From assembly GCA_946965045.2 (NCBI GenBank), contig OX337236.1, positions 2,852,001 to 2,916,000 of the forward strand: DNA of 64,000 nt, read 5' to 3'. The position numbers and the translations under genes are program-made. This document shows positions 1 to 11,100 of this stretch, piece after piece (within the stretch, counting starts at the first letter, position 1; each line of letters begins with the position of its first letter). Source of the DNA: Epithemia pelagica (taxonomy: Eukaryota; Bacillariophyta; Bacillariophyceae; Surirellales; Surirellaceae). The notes under the pieces were generated by a model, which did not search any database, was not told the origin of the DNA, and worked only from the letters and a program-made list of their open reading frames with translations.

Positions 1-28
1 CTTTGCCTCGGCGACCGAGTGTCGCCTA

Positions 29-655
29 ATGATGGACACCAAGGTCCAAAATCCCATGATTGCTCATTGGATTCGTCACAAGGTCCCCTCCTTGGAACAC
101 GTTCTTTCCTTGCCTCCACCCCGTTCCACCAATAAAGGTTCCACGACATTCACGGCAAACAACAACCACACGGACCAGAAATTGTACATGTTGTTCAATC
201 TCTTGCCCAGTACCAACCGAACCGCGTTCCAATCTCCTTGGTATTGTGGTGCTCTGGCCGCCGTCCAAGGAGGAATGGACGACAACATTGGGGACACTGT
301 ATCCACGACCATGGCTGTTACACCAGCAGAGGATTCTTCCTCCTCCTTGGTCGTTCGAGCGACTCGTGTGGCGATTCGGGGAGGAATCTTGGTCCTCTCC
401 TGTCCAGTCACGCTGACAGCAACCCAGAACGAAACCAACGACAACAACAGCCACCAGGCGACTCCCCTTCCCGTGACTCATGTATGGTCCTCGTCCCTCA
501 TACCCTCTCCACATGGGACCGTCATTCCACTGTACGATTTACGATTGCATCAAACCTGTCACGAATTGGAGGTACAAGAGTATCAGGACTTGTATCCGTC
601 ATCATCATCATCCATAGCAACTCGGCAGGTTGGTACCCCAGTCTCCAACCGTTCC

Positions 656-686
<31 letters not shown>

Positions 687-1765
687 GAACAACAACAAGC
701 GCCACGACCGAGTCACGCAATACTTCGACTACTACTACTACGACTCGTAGTACAAATCCTCAAGTGGGTGCCTGTCTCATTACACGAGGCGACAAGAGTC
801 GTCGAGCCTTGCACGAATGGCTCATTTACCACCGCTTGTTGGGCATTCATCACGTTTGGATTTATCTCAATGAACCATGGAATCTGACCCATGCCACACC
901 CACAACCACAGCATCATCCTCCTCCTCCTCCTCCTTGCCCAATCTCCCCTATGTCACGTATATACCCTACAATTACTGGTATCGCAATTTTGTACCATCT
1001 GACAATGGAATCCTGATTCGATGGCAAGTTCCCATGCAAATGACATGTCTCTGGAATGCCAAACGACTCGGTTTGGATTGGATCATGACGACCGATACCG
1101 ACGAATTTCTCGATGTCACCAATATTGTTCCCAAAGACCCATTGGACAAACCCCATCCGTCTGCCAACAACACCAAAACCGCCCAACAGGAGAACCAGCA
1201 GCACCATCCATTGCCAGGAGTATCCTCCAACGACACTACCAAAGCTGACGACAGCCATACGACTCACCATGAGTCACCAATACCGCCATTGCTTGAGTTC
1301 CTTGGCCGATACAATCCGCACCGTGTCGGTGCCTTGCAAATGATGAGTGTTCCCTACGGGCGTCATCGTCTTTTGGAACCCGAACCCAACAAACGCAACC
1401 AGTCATTATCGTCGTCGTTGCAAATGGATCAAGTGTGGCGGAATCGAAAATTGTGGCATACCAAATGGAATCGGCTCAAATTACTCTACAGTGTCCCCAA
1501 TGCCCTGGCCGTCAATGTCCATGCCTTGCTGGAATGTCACACGCGCCAACATGAAGCGTGTCCCATTCATCGATTGGATCCCACGAGTTCCATCTATTTG
1601 CGCCATTATCGACGGGGAGGCATGGCGACGACGGGAATCATGTTCAATCCCGATTTCAAACACTTGGTGGCCGATCGGCAATTGCCCCAACACTATCGGA
1701 CGGCCGTGTTGGAGGAATTGCACAAGACGACAATGACGACGGACAACCCACCAGTCGCATCGTAG
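29..1765 (+). CDS. GT92-like (DUF23) glycosyltransferase, possibly 5'-partial
   Basis: The product resembles GT92/DUF23 enzymes, which transfer sugars (often galactose) onto glycans in the secretory pathway. The core begins near residue 250 with GDKSRRALHEWLIYHRLLG, the 'response to strangers by helping with position' helix typical of the family, followed by HHVWIYLNE. A metal-binding DxD-type motif, TTDTDEFLDV, sits near residue 355, and a late block contains LLYSVPNALAVNVHALLECH. The reading frame is open from position 2, so the first visible Met may be internal and the N-terminal membrane anchor may lie outside the window. A poly-Thr tract (about 655-760, mostly ACA/ACT codons) and poly-Ser runs interrupt the protein. 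It converges on the next gene with only 147 bases between the stops. Family assignment is fairly firm; the substrate is unknown. Confidence 0.8.
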
Positions 1766-1912
1766 TCACCACCCACCACACGCACGCACACACATCAAGT
1801 GGTTTCTTTCGTGATGGACCATGCACAAACCAAAACAGGTTTCGTTGTGTGGTTAAAGTAGGATTACCTTGTTTATTCAGTATGTGCATTATCTATAGCG
1901 ATTCTCTCGAGA

Positions 1913-2674
1913 CTATATATACAGAGATTCTCGTTTCTCTTTTGTTCTTCTTGGCGGGAGGCTTGCTTGAGCAATCTGTGCGGCCCAAATCCGTGAGGGA
2001 CGGGAGATTTCTTGTGCCACCAATGCCATGGTGCAGGCACGTTGTTCGGCCGATGCATATGGATAGTCCTGATCTTCTTGAATGTCCAAGACGGCATGGA
2101 TCAATTCATCTCGTCGTGGTCTCTTGTCGAGTCGTAACCGGCGAATGGCCACCTTTTCCAATCCAATCCGGCCCGCATACGAGACTGAAAGCAACTCTCC
2201 AAGTACTTGACCATCCTGAGCGGACAAGACCGATTCTTGAGTGGCCTCGTTTTCTTCTTGGAGTGTCTTTCTTCGGGACATTGGTACTGCACAACAAGAT
2301 TGGTAGAGACGGTCTAGTGCTCCGCTGTACGAGTTTTTGTCTTTGCGGTTGCCTCGTTCCAAACGAATCACCATTTTGATGGCTTGTGTGTACTCATGTC
2401 GGAATTCTTGATAGTCTTGTGACGAGTACCATTTGTTCATATCACAGTCGTCTTGCTCTGGGACAATAACATGAGAATACGTGGTGGTGTGTTCGGCAAA
2501 CCGTACGCGACGATTCATTGTTGTTTGCTGCACAGTTTCAGTCTTTGAGAGGCTCGTGGGTTGCACGTAAAACGTAGAGGACGTCGATCCTTCTTCATCG
2601 GACAGAGGTGAAGCAATGGAGTACGGGTGGAACTGCGATATTCTGGATTGCTCGAGTTGTCCGATCATGATCAT
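1913..2674 (-). CDS. Uncharacterised diatom-type protein with VRF...W box
   Basis: I do not recognise a named function. The 253-residue product has a polar N-terminus, then RRVRFAEHTTTYSHVI, then WYSSQDYQEFRHEYTQAIK and a Arg-rich block GLEKVAIRRLRLDKRP followed by a helix ending AVLDIQEDQ. This order (basic VRF motif, W-Y-S-x-x-D-Y/F, then 'GLE...R' and 'VLxxQ') is one I associate with a large, uncharacterised family in diatom genomes; that link is from memory and not tested. No signal peptide or membrane segment is visible. The start (MIMIGQ) is the first Met of the frame; the stop is a TAG. It is probably soluble and helical. It lies tail-to-tail with the GT92-like gene. Confidence 0.65.
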   Translation of the reverse strand: MIMIGQLEQSRISQFHPYSIASPLSDEEGSTSSTFYVQPTSLSKTETVQQTTMNRRVRFAEHTTTYSHVIVPEQDDCDMNKWYSSQDYQEFRHEYTQAIKMVIRLERGNRKDKNSYSGALDRLYQSCCAVPMSRRKTLQEENEATQESVLSAQDGQVLGELLSVSYAGRIGLEKVAIRRLRLDKRPRRDELIHAVLDIQEDQDYPYASAEQRACTMALVAQEISRPSRIWAAQIAQASLPPRRTKEKRESLYI

Positions 2675-2880
2675 GGATTTTGTCTGTTGTTGTTTTGTTT
2701 AGTTGTGATTTTTGTGAGACGGCAATCATATTTTGGGTTTGGGATTTCGGATATAGTGGTTGCTGTCTGTGCTGATGCGGAGCATAATATGCCCGAGACC
2801 TTAAACTCCGAACAGCTCATATCCGACGACCGACTGCCTGAGTCAACAGTCAACAGGAGCAAGTAAAGAGTAAAGACAAA

Positions 2881-4134
2881 CATTCGCCATTAAATCCCCT
2901 CCATTTTGGTGAGGCGGCCAGACCAAATTCGGTCGCGTGTCCTGGACACGTGCTTGGAAGGGCTTGCTCTCAAATGGGTGGCTTTGCCAGCTCTCCAACT
3001 GCCTGCAAGCGGCCCTGCGTGGATGACGGTTGGTTGTTTCATAATGTCGGACAAGCAACAAGCACACAATCCTTTTCTCTTGCCAAAGCACATCGGATTA
3101 ATGGCATTCCAGGTGAGCTTGATCCATTGCGGATTGCCATGACAATTACATTGCTCATGCTCACTCACACTTGTCTCTTTTGCTTGCTCTGCTCATTGGA
3201 CGAGCGTCTGCTCATCTGCTGTGTCTCTGGCTCAGCAGCTAATTACTTGCCATTGTTCATTTCTGTCGAAATGAGTCCATAACTTTCATTGCATTCATCC
3301 ACAGACTATAAACCTTTTTTTCTTTATTCACTAGAAATAGAACTCATGTGCTAGCCATCTATAGAGTTAAGTGCCTTCTGTATTCGTGTTGTACATCTGT
3401 TTTCTGTTTTGAGCACGTCAATGACCCTCAGTTCCACCATGAACACACGACAGAGCAGCTCTTACACGCATCTACAGCTACGAATTGAATCATTCGCTGT
3501 ATGACTCTAGATCTAGGTGCTGATAATTGGAAAGTAGGGTGTGGAAGCAAAAACAACAACATGTTTGGTCGTTGAGAAATGATTGAGAATGATCTATCCT
3601 ACAGAAGACATAAAAGTAACCAACCAGCCAACAATCAAACAACAAAAGAATTGCAACAAGGGGAAGGGGATAGATATTCCACTTGACCACAAGCAGCTTA
3701 TACCGACTAGTCTACGCGTACAACATGAGACAAAACCAAAGGATTATGCATGAACCAAAGGAAAGATTGCAGCAGTGATGAGTAAGAAGAAAGAAAAGGA
3801 GAGAAGAAGATTAGAACTAAGCAGCAGTAGTTAGAAGTTAGAAGCGATTCCGCCCAGCATGATTCGTCCATGGTTCATACCTCATGTCATGTGCCTCGGT
3901 TTTGGGTTTTTGTGAGAGACGCGAACGAGAGGGTTGCCCAATTTTGTGAGGATTCGTCCTAAACAAGAAACCAAATCCGAGGAAGCTGGACGCAAGCCGA
4001 CCTTGATGTAACGGTGTTGGCAATTAGAGATACTTAGAGCTAACTGGAGCAGTGGCGGGCGACATTGAAAAAAGGATAGGGTTGGGGATTTGTCTGGCCG
4101 CCTCACCAAAATGGAGGGGATTTAATGGCGAATG
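2881..4134. mobile_element. Non-autonomous 1.25 kb inverted-repeat element
   Basis: The two ends are a perfect 43-base inverted repeat: 2881-2923 reads CATTCGCCATTAAATCCCCT onward, and 4092-4134 is its exact reverse complement. After position 43 the arms differ by one base and then diverge. The interior contains no ORF that looks like a transposase. The flanks share only AAA immediately outside both ends, so the target duplication is at most 3 bp and could be chance. The structure fits a deleted DNA transposon or long MITE whose transposase is supplied elsewhere. Superfamily cannot be assigned. Confidence 0.7.
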
Positions 4135-4226
4135 AAATACTCACAATCGCACACAAAACACATCACCGGGAGCCGATAATATGACATAACGTTTGCATAT
4201 ATACTCAAATAACAAAAATAACTTGT

Positions 4227-4234
4227 CAAACTTC
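4227..4234 (+). repeat. hAT target-site duplication, left copy
   Basis: CAAACTTC directly abuts the left terminal inverted repeat and recurs exactly at 5161-5168 abutting the right one. Confidence 0.85.
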
Positions 4235-5160
4235 TAGAGCTGGGTCAAGCGTCAAGCGCTCAAGCGCTCAAGCGCTTGACTTCTCAAGCGCTTGAGGAGC
4301 TCCAGCACAGAAAGGGTGTTGCTTGAGAGCTCAAGCGCTCAAGCACCTAGACTAGAGGAAAGTGCCAAAACGCAGCAAACCATCATTCGTCTGCCCCTAA
4401 CAGCCTTTCTACAATGCCTGAGACATCTATTGATGATCACAATGAGTCATCATACCATCCAGATGATGAAAATTATGAGCAAGTGGCTGAAGAGGGCCCA
4501 ACAGATGACAATGATGATAGTGAGAAGAATAAATTGTCATCCATGGAAAAAGAATACGTAAGGCCTCCTACTATTGCCATTCACAAAGGCAAGGAAATAT
4601 GTGTTACAAAGATATCTCAAGATGCTGCTGATGGAGTTTGCGTCCCATTATTGGACAGGAAAACTGTTCATTGGCATTTGTAGCATGTTGGAGTGAGAAA
4701 AAATGGACGAAGTCTCTGACAAGCCTACTACACAACCTCCGCTAGCTAGACTCTAACAATTGAAAAGAGGAACGACTCATTATTAGACAAGAATCTCTCC
4801 ACAACTTCCCACTACGAGCTCTTCGTCTGTGCCCAGCAACGAACTAAGCTCACGCAATCAGAAGGCATTATTCTTGCAAGAAGAATCTACACCACGAGAT
4901 CGCACAAAGACAACGGAATGAAAAGTATCTTTTAAGAGTAACTTCGAAATAGATTTTCCATCACCTATCATGTACACAATAGATAGTATGACAAGTTACC
5001 ATGTCACTAGAGATGCTATGATGAGTCTATTGCCATAGTTTCCCGTGTTAGCACTGTTTGCTGCCGCTTGAGCGCTTGAGCGCTTGAATTTGGTCCTAGC
5101 TCAAGCGCTCAAGCGCTTGAGTTCTCCAGCAGAAAAAAGCTGTTGCTTGACACAGCTCTA
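4235..5160. mobile_element. Non-autonomous hAT-type transposon
   Basis: The element is bounded by 16-base terminal inverted repeats TAGAGCTGGGTCAAGC (4235-4250) and the reverse complement of 5145-5160 (one mismatch). The ends start TAGAG, matching the YARNG consensus of hAT transposons. A perfect 8-bp direct repeat, CAAACTTC, lies at 4227-4234 and 5161-5168, the length expected of hAT target duplications. Both subterminal regions (4243-4345 and 5066-5125) are packed with copies of TCAAGCGC and its complement, which look like transposase-binding arrays. The 926-bp body lacks a transposase, so it must have moved in trans. Confidence 0.85.
4414..4683 (+). CDS. Short acidic ORF inside the hAT element
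   Basis: This 89-residue frame starts MPETSIDDHNESSYHPDDEN, is rich in Asp, Glu and Asn, and ends with ICVTKISQDAADGVCVPLLD. No domain is recognisable. It lies wholly inside the non-autonomous hAT element, so it could be the remnant of a transposase N-terminus or a captured exon, or it may simply be a chance frame. I list it because it is the only sizeable ORF in the element. Confidence 0.2.
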   Translation: MPETSIDDHNESSYHPDDENYEQVAEEGPTDDNDDSEKNKLSSMEKEYVRPPTIAIHKGKEICVTKISQDAADGVCVPLLDRKTVHWHL

Positions 5161-5168
5161 CAAACTTC

Positions 5169-7382
5169 CCAACCATTTCAGTCCCATTTCCTCTAAAAGA
5201 CAACAGACAGTCAGAGATACTTACGAGTATTACTTATCCCTAACAGATAACAAAAGATAACAGCCTCCGCCGAACCTGACCCTCGGCCATCTATTCTCTA
5301 CGAGTATTCCATAATATGCGTATTGTAAAATTCCACCATCAACGAATTTTTCAGTACAGATTCCATATTATTTCGACATCAGATTGGATAAACAGCAAAG
5401 AGTGTGGATGTTAGTTTAGGTTCAGGGTTCAGGTTCTTTTCTATCCTAGGACTGGGAGTATTCTACTTCCCGCTCGCTAATGCGCGGGCTGGCGTGTCTT
5501 CGGACGGACTAATCTGCTTCCACTCGCACTCGGTCGCCGATACTTTCTACATCGGGGATCAGGGCATCAACGATAGGGAGCTCCTCTAGTTTTCTGTCGC
5601 CCACGATAAACACTGGTGGTGTATCTTTGGGTGAGCTGAACGAGTGTCTAGCTTGGAGTCCCAGTCGTCTTCTTTCTTGGTATGACATGGGCGGGATCGT
5701 ATCAATGATACTATCGCTCCTCATGTCCGTGCCCTGATCGCTTTCGTCATACGGAAAATAAAAAAACTACCTAGAGAAATTCACCTTTTCATTCTCTGAG
5801 TACTCCTAGCTAATTTTCGATGATTTTCTAGCTACGTAGATACCCTATACCCAATTCATGAATCTATATTGCATATTGAGTCACGTCCCTTTCATATCAA
5901 TACTCGTACATATTCCAATCACTTGAATTTCGCATTCGTAAAGGCCCAACCAGGATCAAGTACGAGTATATGCCGTTTTTCTGAGCATCCATCCACCAGC
6001 TTTGTACTTTGTATTCGTACTTATTACTTACTCCTATATCTTTTTGAATTTTGAATGAATTGACGATGAATGTTGAATGTCCAATGTCCAGCCCGCAGTG
6101 TCATAATCACCATAAGATCGTATTCGTAGCAACATAGCAAGTTATGTCCCATTTTTCCAAATTTCTGGTAAATGTAAGGGAGTTCTGCTTTTTTCACGTT
6201 CCAAAACTACTCTCCAGAGCTACAGGCTATTTTATTAATAAAATTTATTTCATTGTATATACTTAATTCACGCTAGAGATTAGTTTCTACATTGAATAAT
6301 ATTGTAACCACGATATTGCTTGCTTCCGAATTGTCAAATATTACTGCTGGAAGCTCGGGAAAGGATCGAAAGCAGCAGAACAATCTACACTTGCGACTCG
6401 AGCTTTTTTGTTTTCGAGAGAGTGCAAGACTATGAGAGAAGAGAAACAAAACCGGGAACCCAGCTGAGAAGAAGTATTTCCCTCAAATTGACTCACTATA
6501 TAGATCTTATCGATTATCGATGCGGGACACTTTTTGACTTTTGACGCTCTATCGTAAAAAGAGAGGAGCCGTCGTAGCTCTGGTTCGAGGTACGTCATTC
6601 ACAAGCAAATCTGAATCACATTGCTGGATCGAATACTCCTATATTGCAAATACGCACGATCGTGACTATATCCTCGGTAGTAGTAATTTGGCAAAACCCT
6701 CTTTCACAGCGTCACAAACACTTGGTTAGGCTTGGACGATCATCATCGCCTCTCTTCGTGCGTCAAAACAGCTTCGTTAGAAGCGTCTGAGAAACTAGAT
6801 GCGCATCTGTTGACTCATCACAGTCCACGAACAACCAAGTTCAGTCGAACGACGCTGATTCACACATCTCTCTCTATTCTTGCCTCATGACCCTGAGACC
6901 ATCCGTTCACGTTTGCCCAGTGAGATTCTAAATTGTGTTTGGATGAAAAAATAGTCCATTCTTCTCTTTTTGGTGCGAACAAGAGAATTCCACGTTCCCG
7001 ACGGAGAATCGAGGAGCGTCATGACTGCCCTGATTCGGCAAAATTCAGCATCTTGGTACGCACCTTTTTCGTTCTAGCCAAGAAGAACAACATCATCGTC
7101 ATCATTGGGGAGGAGAAGAACGTCTTTTGCAAATGAGTGTTTGGTGGCACGGTTCTCCTACCATCAAAGAGTACTGCTACTGAATACTAGAGTGCAGACT
7201 CAGGACATCGCATGGCTTCGCTTCGGCAAACATCACCATTCGTTGGTCCAAAGGAAGGATCAAACTCAGAGAGGTGGATTCTGACTCTCTCACGTCTTTT
7301 CAAGAAGAAACATGAATGCGCAGCAATGCGATCGACTCATCCATTCTTGCGCGTTCGATGGCAGGAACGACCAACTGATGTC
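5169..7382. other. Gene-poor AT-rich spacer
   Basis: No convincing coding region was found. Short frames at 5404-5724 and 6320-6600 on both strands lack family resemblance. The stretch is scattered with copies of the octamer TACGAGTA or its near variants (for example near 5225, 5300, 5960), of unknown meaning. The end of the stretch (7252-7390) shows patchy similarity to 13680-13826 on the other side of the retrotransposon. Confidence 0.5.
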
Positions 7383-7465
7383 ATGGAAACTTGTTAGAAG
7401 TTTTAACATATTCTCCATTGAAATCATTACACTAAGTACCTCCGTTGTTGACGTGAAGTACTCTT

Positions 7466-8164
7466 ATGAGTGAAGAGGGCACAAGTGATCGCGTACAATC
7501 TTTATTATCGGAACTGGCCCAACTCACTATCGAACAAGAGGATCTCTTACACGAAGCGGAACAGCGCTACCAACAACGCTTTCGCACCAAGGAGGCGCAG
7601 CATCGCGAGGCCATCGCTGCACTGGAGCGACAACGAGAAATCGAAAGAGACAACGATTACGAGGAAACGGAGATTCGGAAACAGCTGATCTTCGAGGAGA
7701 TACAGGAAAAGCGACGCACGTTGCTAGACAAAATCAAGCGGGCTGAGCGGGGCCCATCAACCTGCGCGGCTACATACGCAGAGCACTCCGCTGAAGCGTA
7801 TCTTGTGGAACCGAACCACGAAAACCCGAACCTAGAAAACAATTCGGAAGAGAATCAAGATCTTCGCGCATCCCCAGTCGCTCTCGTTGACCTGAGCCGA
7901 GAAACACCGGACGGTGAAATCGAAACAGAAACAATCATCCCCGCTATTCCACCACAAAGAGGCGTACTCCCACGGTGGATTCCTATTGGAACTCGCGTTT
8001 GGGTATTGAATACTCTCAAGTTGAAGGAAACAGTGGGACGAACACATCTCCAAGGCACAGTGTCGCGCCACGGCACATTATATCACTTTATCAAGATTTG
8101 GAATCCCATCACCAAAGATACAGAAGAACACCGCCGCCATCGTGACAGCATTGCGATTGTTTAA
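7466..8164 (+). CDS. Retrotransposon ORF1: coiled coil plus SH3-like tail
   Basis: The 232-residue product has a strongly charged helical N-terminal half (residues 5-95, for example EAQHREAIAALERQREIE) that should form a coiled coil, then an acidic, Asn/Glu-rich linker. Its C-terminal 60 residues contain IPIGTRVWVLNT, a GTVSRHG turn and ending HRRHRDSIAIV, which resembles small SH3/KOW-like beta barrels. I have seen similar 'GDRV...G.V......RR...l' tails associated with diatom copia elements, but that is memory, not a search. The stop is five bases before the polyprotein ATG, and the two frames differ, so the polyprotein may be reached by reinitiation. A structural or chaperone role in the retroelement particle is a guess. 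Confidence 0.6.
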   Translation: MSEEGTSDRVQSLLSELAQLTIEQEDLLHEAEQRYQQRFRTKEAQHREAIAALERQREIERDNDYEETEIRKQLIFEEIQEKRRTLLDKIKRAERGPSTCAATYAEHSAEAYLVEPNHENPNLENNSEENQDLRASPVALVDLSRETPDGEIETETIIPAIPPQRGVLPRWIPIGTRVWVLNTLKLKETVGRTHLQGTVSRHGTLYHFIKIWNPITKDTEEHRRHRDSIAIV

Positions 8165-8169
8165 ACGAG

Positions 8170-11100
8170 ATGTCTCAACAAGACAACGCAAATCGTCCAG
8201 ACACGGTTGAGTCTAGCTCCCGGTCGAGTGGACAACGTCAAGGCAGAGGCGGACGAGGAAGAGGACGAGGATGGCAGAATCAGGCTCAACAATCCAACTC
8301 GCCTAGATTTCAAGGCCAAGAACCGTCGCTTAAAGAATGCATATTCGACTACAGTGAGGATCCGCAATCGAAGCGCTATTTACGAAACGTCGAGTTATTG
8401 ATCGGCTACGTCGGTAGTAATTTTGATCGACACAATCAAGAATTCCAACAAGCACTCGAAGCATTGGAACTACCCGACCCAGAAGAAGCAACAAAACCAA
8501 AAGACCCCACAGATATGATCCAAGTGGAAGAGTGGAAGATGGCGTACAAAGCACGCCAAGATCAAATGGTCCTCTACAAAAACTTTCGTGCAGCTCTATA
8601 CAGCTTGATTATGGGACAGTGCACTCCGCTACTCAAGGATAAGCTACAGGCCCACGAGACCTTTGGAGAGATCAAGAAGATGCGTGACGGTGTGGATCTC
8701 TTGAAACTTATCAAGCAAATCACATTCACCTTTGATTCCGGACGCATATTCACTCTTGTCGCCCGAGATAAGCTCAAGGAAGATTTCTATAGTCTGAGGC
8801 GACGAAATAATCAAAGCCTCCATTCATATTACGAGGTATTCCGAGCCAAAGTCAAGGTCATGAATGAAGCCGGGATTGTCCTGTACGATAAGGACATGTT
8901 GGAACGAGTGGCGAAGGAAAAGAAACACACAACACCTTCTTCCGACGACCACGAGGACGCCCAAAATCGTTGTATTGCCATTCGATTCATCCGATCTTGT
9001 GGCAACAAGGAGTACGAAGCACATTTGCAAAATATGTTCTTGGATGGACAGAATGTATACCCCAAGACGCTTGCCAATGCTCGTGCGATCCTGGACAATC
9101 GAATGACAGGAAAACCAAAGAACAATCCTGGTCAGAGCAGCGGTCAGCCCGACAACGCCACCGGTGTGGCGTATGTAACAAGTGGAGAGACGAGTTTGCC
9201 CGATTCCACCATGACAGGCCACTCCAATGCGACAACTGCAACAGGAGCACATGCAAGTGGCTCCCAAGCATCGACAACACAGAGTCGCTCAAATCGAACC
9301 AACTCACAAGCCGAGGGTAACAATGAATCCAATCGAGGTGTGCTAACCTCATCAAACAGGGGCTCAATCGTCAACTGCGACTCACCTGATTATGTTTTCT
9401 CTTCCTCTACCATGCAGGCTAGCATTCCCCCTCAATGGCTGTTACTGGACAATCAGTCCACCGTTGACATCATCAAAGATCCATCCTTATTAAAAAATAT
9501 TCACTCGTCTGAGACTCCCATCGTCATTCAGAGTCATGCCGGTCAGAGGACTCTTCAGTTGCGAGGACTCCTGCCTGGATATGGCATCGTATGGCATGAT
9601 CCTGAGGGTCCAGCCAACATCATCTCCCTAAACAACGCACACACAAGATTTCACATCAAATATGACAGCGACCGTGGAAATTCATTTGCCTTACATGACC
9701 GAGCCACTGGTAGGCTAAAACACAAGTTCAATCCAAGCCCAGAAGGTTTATTCTACCTGGATACATCGACGTTACAGAGTAGCTTCGTAACAACTGTTAG
9801 CGAAAACGAAGAATCATACTCCCCGGAAGAAATTCGTAGAGCCAAGCTGGCCAGATCACTCCTAGCGAAGATAGGAAGGCCTTCTACCAAGGATTATCTT
9901 CATATCCTAAGGCACAACCTACTACCAAACGCTAACATTACTACTGACGATGTACACAGGGCCGAGAAGATCTACGGACCAGATTTGGGAACGCTCAAAG
10001 GCAAGACAACGAGACGCAAGTCCCCATTTGTCGACACGTCCACGACAGTACCACCTCGTATTGCTGAGAAGCACAAGGATGTCACATTGACCATTGACGT
10101 TATGCACGTGAACAATATACCATTCCTTGTCACCACGTCAAGGAAAATACATTTCGGGACGATCGACGCCATACAATCAACCACTGACACCAATATCATA
10201 CAATCCCTGAAGAAGACTGTGGCAGTTTACCGACGTGGCGGGATTAGACCGAGAATTGTGTTGGCTGATGGTGCATTTACAAGTGATGATATGCAAGCCA
10301 GTCTCCAACTCCTCGGCATCACCATCAATCCCACTGCCAGGGATGAGCATGTAGGTGATGTGGAACGTTACATCAGGACTGTGAAGGAGAGGATGCGCTG
10401 TGTTTATAACACGCTTCCTTTCGATGCCCTACCGAAGGTCATGTTGATAGAACTGGCCAAATTTGCCACGTTTTGGTTAAACTGCTTCCCACATCACACC
10501 GGCATTTCCAAAACACAAAGTCCACGTCTACTCGTGACCGGAGAGCATGTCGATTTCAACAAACATTGTCGGTATGAATTTGGCCAATACGTGCAGTGCC
10601 ATGAGCAGCACGATAACACCATGGCCCCAAGAACCATCGGAGCTATCGCATTGAGGCCAACCGGTAACAGGCAAGGTAGTTATTACTTCCTTAGCCTCAC
10701 TAGCGGCAGAGTAATCACAAGGAATCACGCCACCGCTTTACCTATGCCAGCAGAAGTCATTCAACGAGTACATCAGTTGGCGCAAAGTCAAGAGATGCAA
10801 CCGGGACTAGCATTCGGCAATCGTGACAACAGAATCTTGTTCCTAGACGAGAACAATGAACTGTTTGATGATGATGACGAGTCCTATGAAGATGTACAGG
10901 ACATGGATGAGGATCTGCGGTATGACGATGATCTAGTTGAGAATGAATTAGCTGAAGATGACGTGCCTGATGTTGAAAATGTCATAAACGAGCCAGAGCC
11001 CAACCAGCCGTTGGACAATTTGGATCTTGAACCGTTGGAAATCCAAGGAGTGGGGGCAGAAGCCAATCTGCCTGACCCAGTAGACAATGAACAATATCAT

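Noticed and set aside
5404-5724. Short frames on both strands around 5.5 kb
   Set aside because: No family resemblance, no codon bias like the neighbours, and the region is AT-rich spacer.
7391-7408. TGTTAGAAGTTTTAACA as a stand-alone MITE or hairpin
   Set aside because: It recurs only as the end of the 222-bp copia units, so it is part of that element.
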